From a bacterium (GTDB taxonomy: Bacteria > Chloroflexota > Dormibacteria > UBA8260 > Bog-877): a DNA stretch of 7,889 nucleotides. Shown here one piece after another: positions 6,288 to 7,889 of this stretch (position 1 is its first letter; every line of letters begins with the position of its first letter). The stretch lies in the NCBI GenBank assembly GCA_021817185.1, contig JAKAVU010000133.1, forward strand, positions 1 through 7,889. The letters are read 5' to 3'. Below the pieces are notes generated by a model. The model saw nothing but the letters and a program-made list of their open reading frames with translations. It had not been told where the DNA came from and did not search any database. A program made the position numbers and the translations under genes.

Positions 6288-7114
6288 GGCCGGCACCCCA
6301 GTTACCGCGCACCACGATCGCGGCCACGGTGGCCGGCACCGACAGCGGTGGGGGGGCCGGGATCCAGGCCGACCTCAAGACCTTCGCCGCATGCGGCGTC
6401 TACGGGGTGAGCGTGGCGGTCGCGCTCACCGCCCAGAACACGCTCGGGGTCCTGGCGGTGCACGGGCTGCCGCAGGAGTTCGTGGTCGCCCAGTTTGAGG
6501 CTCTGGATCAGGACCTTCGCCCGAGGGCGGTGAAAACCGGCATGCTGTTCTCGGCCGCTCACATCGACACCGTCTGCCGGCAGCTCCGGCAGCGCGCCTG
6601 GGGTCCGCTGGTGGTGGATCCCGTGATGGTCGCCAAGAGCGGGGCCAACCTCTTGGATCCGGATGCGGTCGCGATCATGCGCCAGGATCTGCTGCCCCTG
6701 GCCACGGTGGTGACTCCGAACTGGCCCGAGGCGGCTGTCCTGTCGGGGCTCGCGGTCGCCTCCGAGGAGGACGCCATCGCCGCCGGCCGGGCGATCCTGG
6801 AGCTGGGAGCCGCCAGCGTGGTTGTCAAGGGGGGGCACGCACCCGGGGAGCCCGTCGACCTGCTCATCTCGGACCAGGGCCTGCTGCGGCTCCGGGGCTC
6901 GCGCATCGACACGCCCCACACCCACGGGACCGGCTGCACCTTCTCCGCCGCCATCACCGCCCGATTGGCACTCGGCGATGAGCTTGCACCGGCGGTGAGC
7001 TCGGCCAAGCGGTATGTGGCGGCGGCCATTCGTCATGCGCCCGGCCTGGGGGCCGGACACGGCCCGTTGGAGCACTTCCCGCCGCCGGACGAGCCGTCAC
7101 GGTCGGAACCCTGA
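6284..7114 (+). CDS. thiD: Hydroxymethylpyrimidine/phosphomethylpyrimidine kinase ThiD
   Basis: ThiD phosphorylates HMP to HMP-phosphate and then to HMP-diphosphate, the pyrimidine half that ThiE joins to the thiazole in thiamine synthesis. It is a cytoplasmic ribokinase-fold enzyme. At 276 residues it is close to the family's usual length (about 266), and the motifs are in order. The N-terminal GTDSGGGAGIQADLKTF (18-34) includes the Gly-rich turn. TAQNT (49-53) has Q51 at the pyrimidine-contacting position, and TGM (85-87) follows. DPVM (112-115), TPNWPEA (144-150), VVKGGH (180-185) and the anion-hole THGTGC (213-218), with catalytic C218, complete the core. GHGPLEHF (258-265) ends the domain. 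The ATG at 6284 overlaps the permease stop by four bases and has no separate ribosome binding site, so it is translationally coupled and under the same riboswitch. A longer reading from 6125 would overlap the permease deeply and is rejected. A PdxK-type pyridoxine kinase is unlikely given the context. Confidence 0.97.
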   Translation: MRPAPQLPRTTIAATVAGTDSGGGAGIQADLKTFAACGVYGVSVAVALTAQNTLGVLAVHGLPQEFVVAQFEALDQDLRPRAVKTGMLFSAAHIDTVCRQLRQRAWGPLVVDPVMVAKSGANLLDPDAVAIMRQDLLPLATVVTPNWPEAAVLSGLAVASEEDAIAAGRAILELGAASVVVKGGHAPGEPVDLLISDQGLLRLRGSRIDTPHTHGTGCTFSAAITARLALGDELAPAVSSAKRYVAAAIRHAPGLGAGHGPLEHFPPPDEPSRSEP

Positions 7115-7183
7115 GGGGGTGGTTGGCTTCCGCGGCGATCAGATGGCGCAACTTTGACTACACTCAGCGAAGAGGAAAGCCAC

Positions 7184-7190
7184 AGGAGGA
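7184..7190 (+). promoter_or_regulatory. Ribosome binding site of the hypothetical membrane protein
   Basis: AGGAGGA, six bases before ATG 7197, is a near-ideal Shine-Dalgarno sequence. It fixes the start of a gene that otherwise lacks recognisable homology, and it rules out the out-of-frame TTG reading frame that opens at 7154. Confidence 0.8.
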
Positions 7191-7196
7191 GCCGCC

Positions 7197-7793
7197 ATGA
7201 AATTCTTGCGCAAGCAGCAGCGGCCGATGGAGAGGCTCGGGTCAACCGCCTCCGACGCGGCCGGAGCGGTGGTAGAGGTCCTGGGAACCGGAGTGAAGTC
7301 GGCCGGTGCAGCGGTCACCCCAGCGGTGGTGGCCGCGGCTCACCAGGTCCCTGAATTGACTGGCCGGATCGCGGCCCAGATGCACCCGGTGGCTGACACG
7401 GCTCAGCGGCGCGCGGCGGTGGCGGTCGAGCAGGCCCGGGAGCGGTCGGCCGACCTGGCGGAAAAGGTGGTGCAGGCAGCCTACGAGGCCACCAAGTCCC
7501 TGCCTCCTGACACCCGTCGCAAGGTCCAGAGCTCGCTCGCCAAGACCGGCATCAAGCCGCCCCGGCCCGCGCGTAGGAGGTTCTCCAAGAAGTGGCTCGC
7601 GGCGGGGCTGCTGACCAGCGCCGGGGTCGCCTTCCTGTTCTCTGGCACCGTTCAGGACAAGGTCTACGACCTGGTCGACCGGTTGCGGGGCGAGGACCTG
7701 GACACGCCCCTCGGCGGCTACCAGCCGCCACCGTCACCGGGGGCCAACGGGAGCCAGCCATCGGCCGAGCGCGAGGAGTCACCCCAGTCCTGA
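7197..7793 (+). CDS. Hypothetical single-pass membrane protein with Ala-rich helical domain
   Basis: I do not recognise this 198-residue protein. It starts with a basic segment (KFLRKQQRP) and continues with an Ala/Val-rich, probably amphipathic helical region (about 17-100). A linker rich in Pro and Arg (about 102-128) leads to one membrane segment (about 133-150) preceded by RRRFSKK. A short charged helix (about 152-168) and a Pro/Gly/Ser-rich tail without obvious structure follow. The positive charges before the membrane segment suggest that the large N-terminal part is cytoplasmic. The overall look is like small stress or envelope-associated helical proteins (YtxH-like), but no family motif supports that name. 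The start is secure: AGGAGGA (7184-7190) lies six bases before the ATG. It follows thiD by 82 bases with no clear terminator between them. A -10-like TACACT (7159-7164) without a matching -35 hints at its own promoter, so co-regulation with thiamine genes is not implied. Confidence 0.8.
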   Translation: MKFLRKQQRPMERLGSTASDAAGAVVEVLGTGVKSAGAAVTPAVVAAAHQVPELTGRIAAQMHPVADTAQRRAAVAVEQARERSADLAEKVVQAAYEATKSLPPDTRRKVQSSLAKTGIKPPRPARRRFSKKWLAAGLLTSAGVAFLFSGTVQDKVYDLVDRLRGEDLDTPLGGYQPPPSPGANGSQPSAEREESPQS

Positions 7794-7889
7794 GCCGGCC
7801 CGCCCTCGCCTGAGCGGTGGCTGCCGACCCGGCCCTGCACGGGTGGCTCCGGCGGCCCGCCGCCTCGGTGGTGGGGGCTGGGCCGGGCA

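Noticed and set aside
6302..7075. A minus-strand open frame opposite thiD
   Set aside because: It has a low-complexity basic composition, and all conserved kinase motifs are on the plus strand.
7115..7196. A terminator between thiD and the hypothetical gene
   Set aside because: No stem followed by a T run is visible; only a short CCGCGG palindrome is present.
7851..7864. GGCGG/CCGCC hairpin near the right edge as a terminator
   Set aside because: The stem is only five pairs with a four-base loop, has no T tract, and such repeats are expected by chance in this GC-rich tail.

Overview
This is a high-GC bacterial window whose third codon positions are almost all G or C. That fits an actinobacterium or another high-GC soil lineage such as Chloroflexota/Dormibacterota, but nothing in it fixes the taxon. 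There are six supported protein genes, one clear riboswitch, and a possible coding remnant at the left edge.

Layout. Positions 1-240 hold no complete gene, only a coding-like tail that may be the 3' end of an upstream gene. A polytopic membrane protein (241-1680, +), possibly a GT-C glycosyltransferase of the DUF2029/GT87 kind, converges on an MMPL-family exporter (1712-4012, -). A short inverted repeat lies at their junction. The exporter is the second gene of a two-gene minus-strand operon whose first gene is a MarR-type regulator (4009-4563, -). The two overlap by four bases, a self-regulated efflux arrangement.

The gap between the MarR gene and the next plus-strand gene (4564-4802) carries divergent promoter-like sequences and a TPP riboswitch. 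The riboswitch heads a plus-strand operon of an NCS1-family permease (4803-6287) and thiD (6284-7114), which also overlap by four bases. Because TPP control and the HMP/HMP-phosphate kinase are both present, the permease most likely imports the thiamine pyrimidine precursor HMP or a close relative. The operon then reads as salvage: uptake, phosphorylation to HMP-PP, and shut-off by the end product TPP. The riboswitch's expression platform can be read directly: a perfect-length 12-bp alternative pairing competes with an element that masks the Shine-Dalgarno sequence.

Downstream, a small unassigned protein with one membrane segment (7197-7793, +) has its own strong ribosome binding site. The last 96 bases show no gene.

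No mobile element, CRISPR array, tRNA or rRNA was seen. The most interesting element is the riboswitch and its visible switching logic, attached to an HMP-type transporter whose specificity is unproven.
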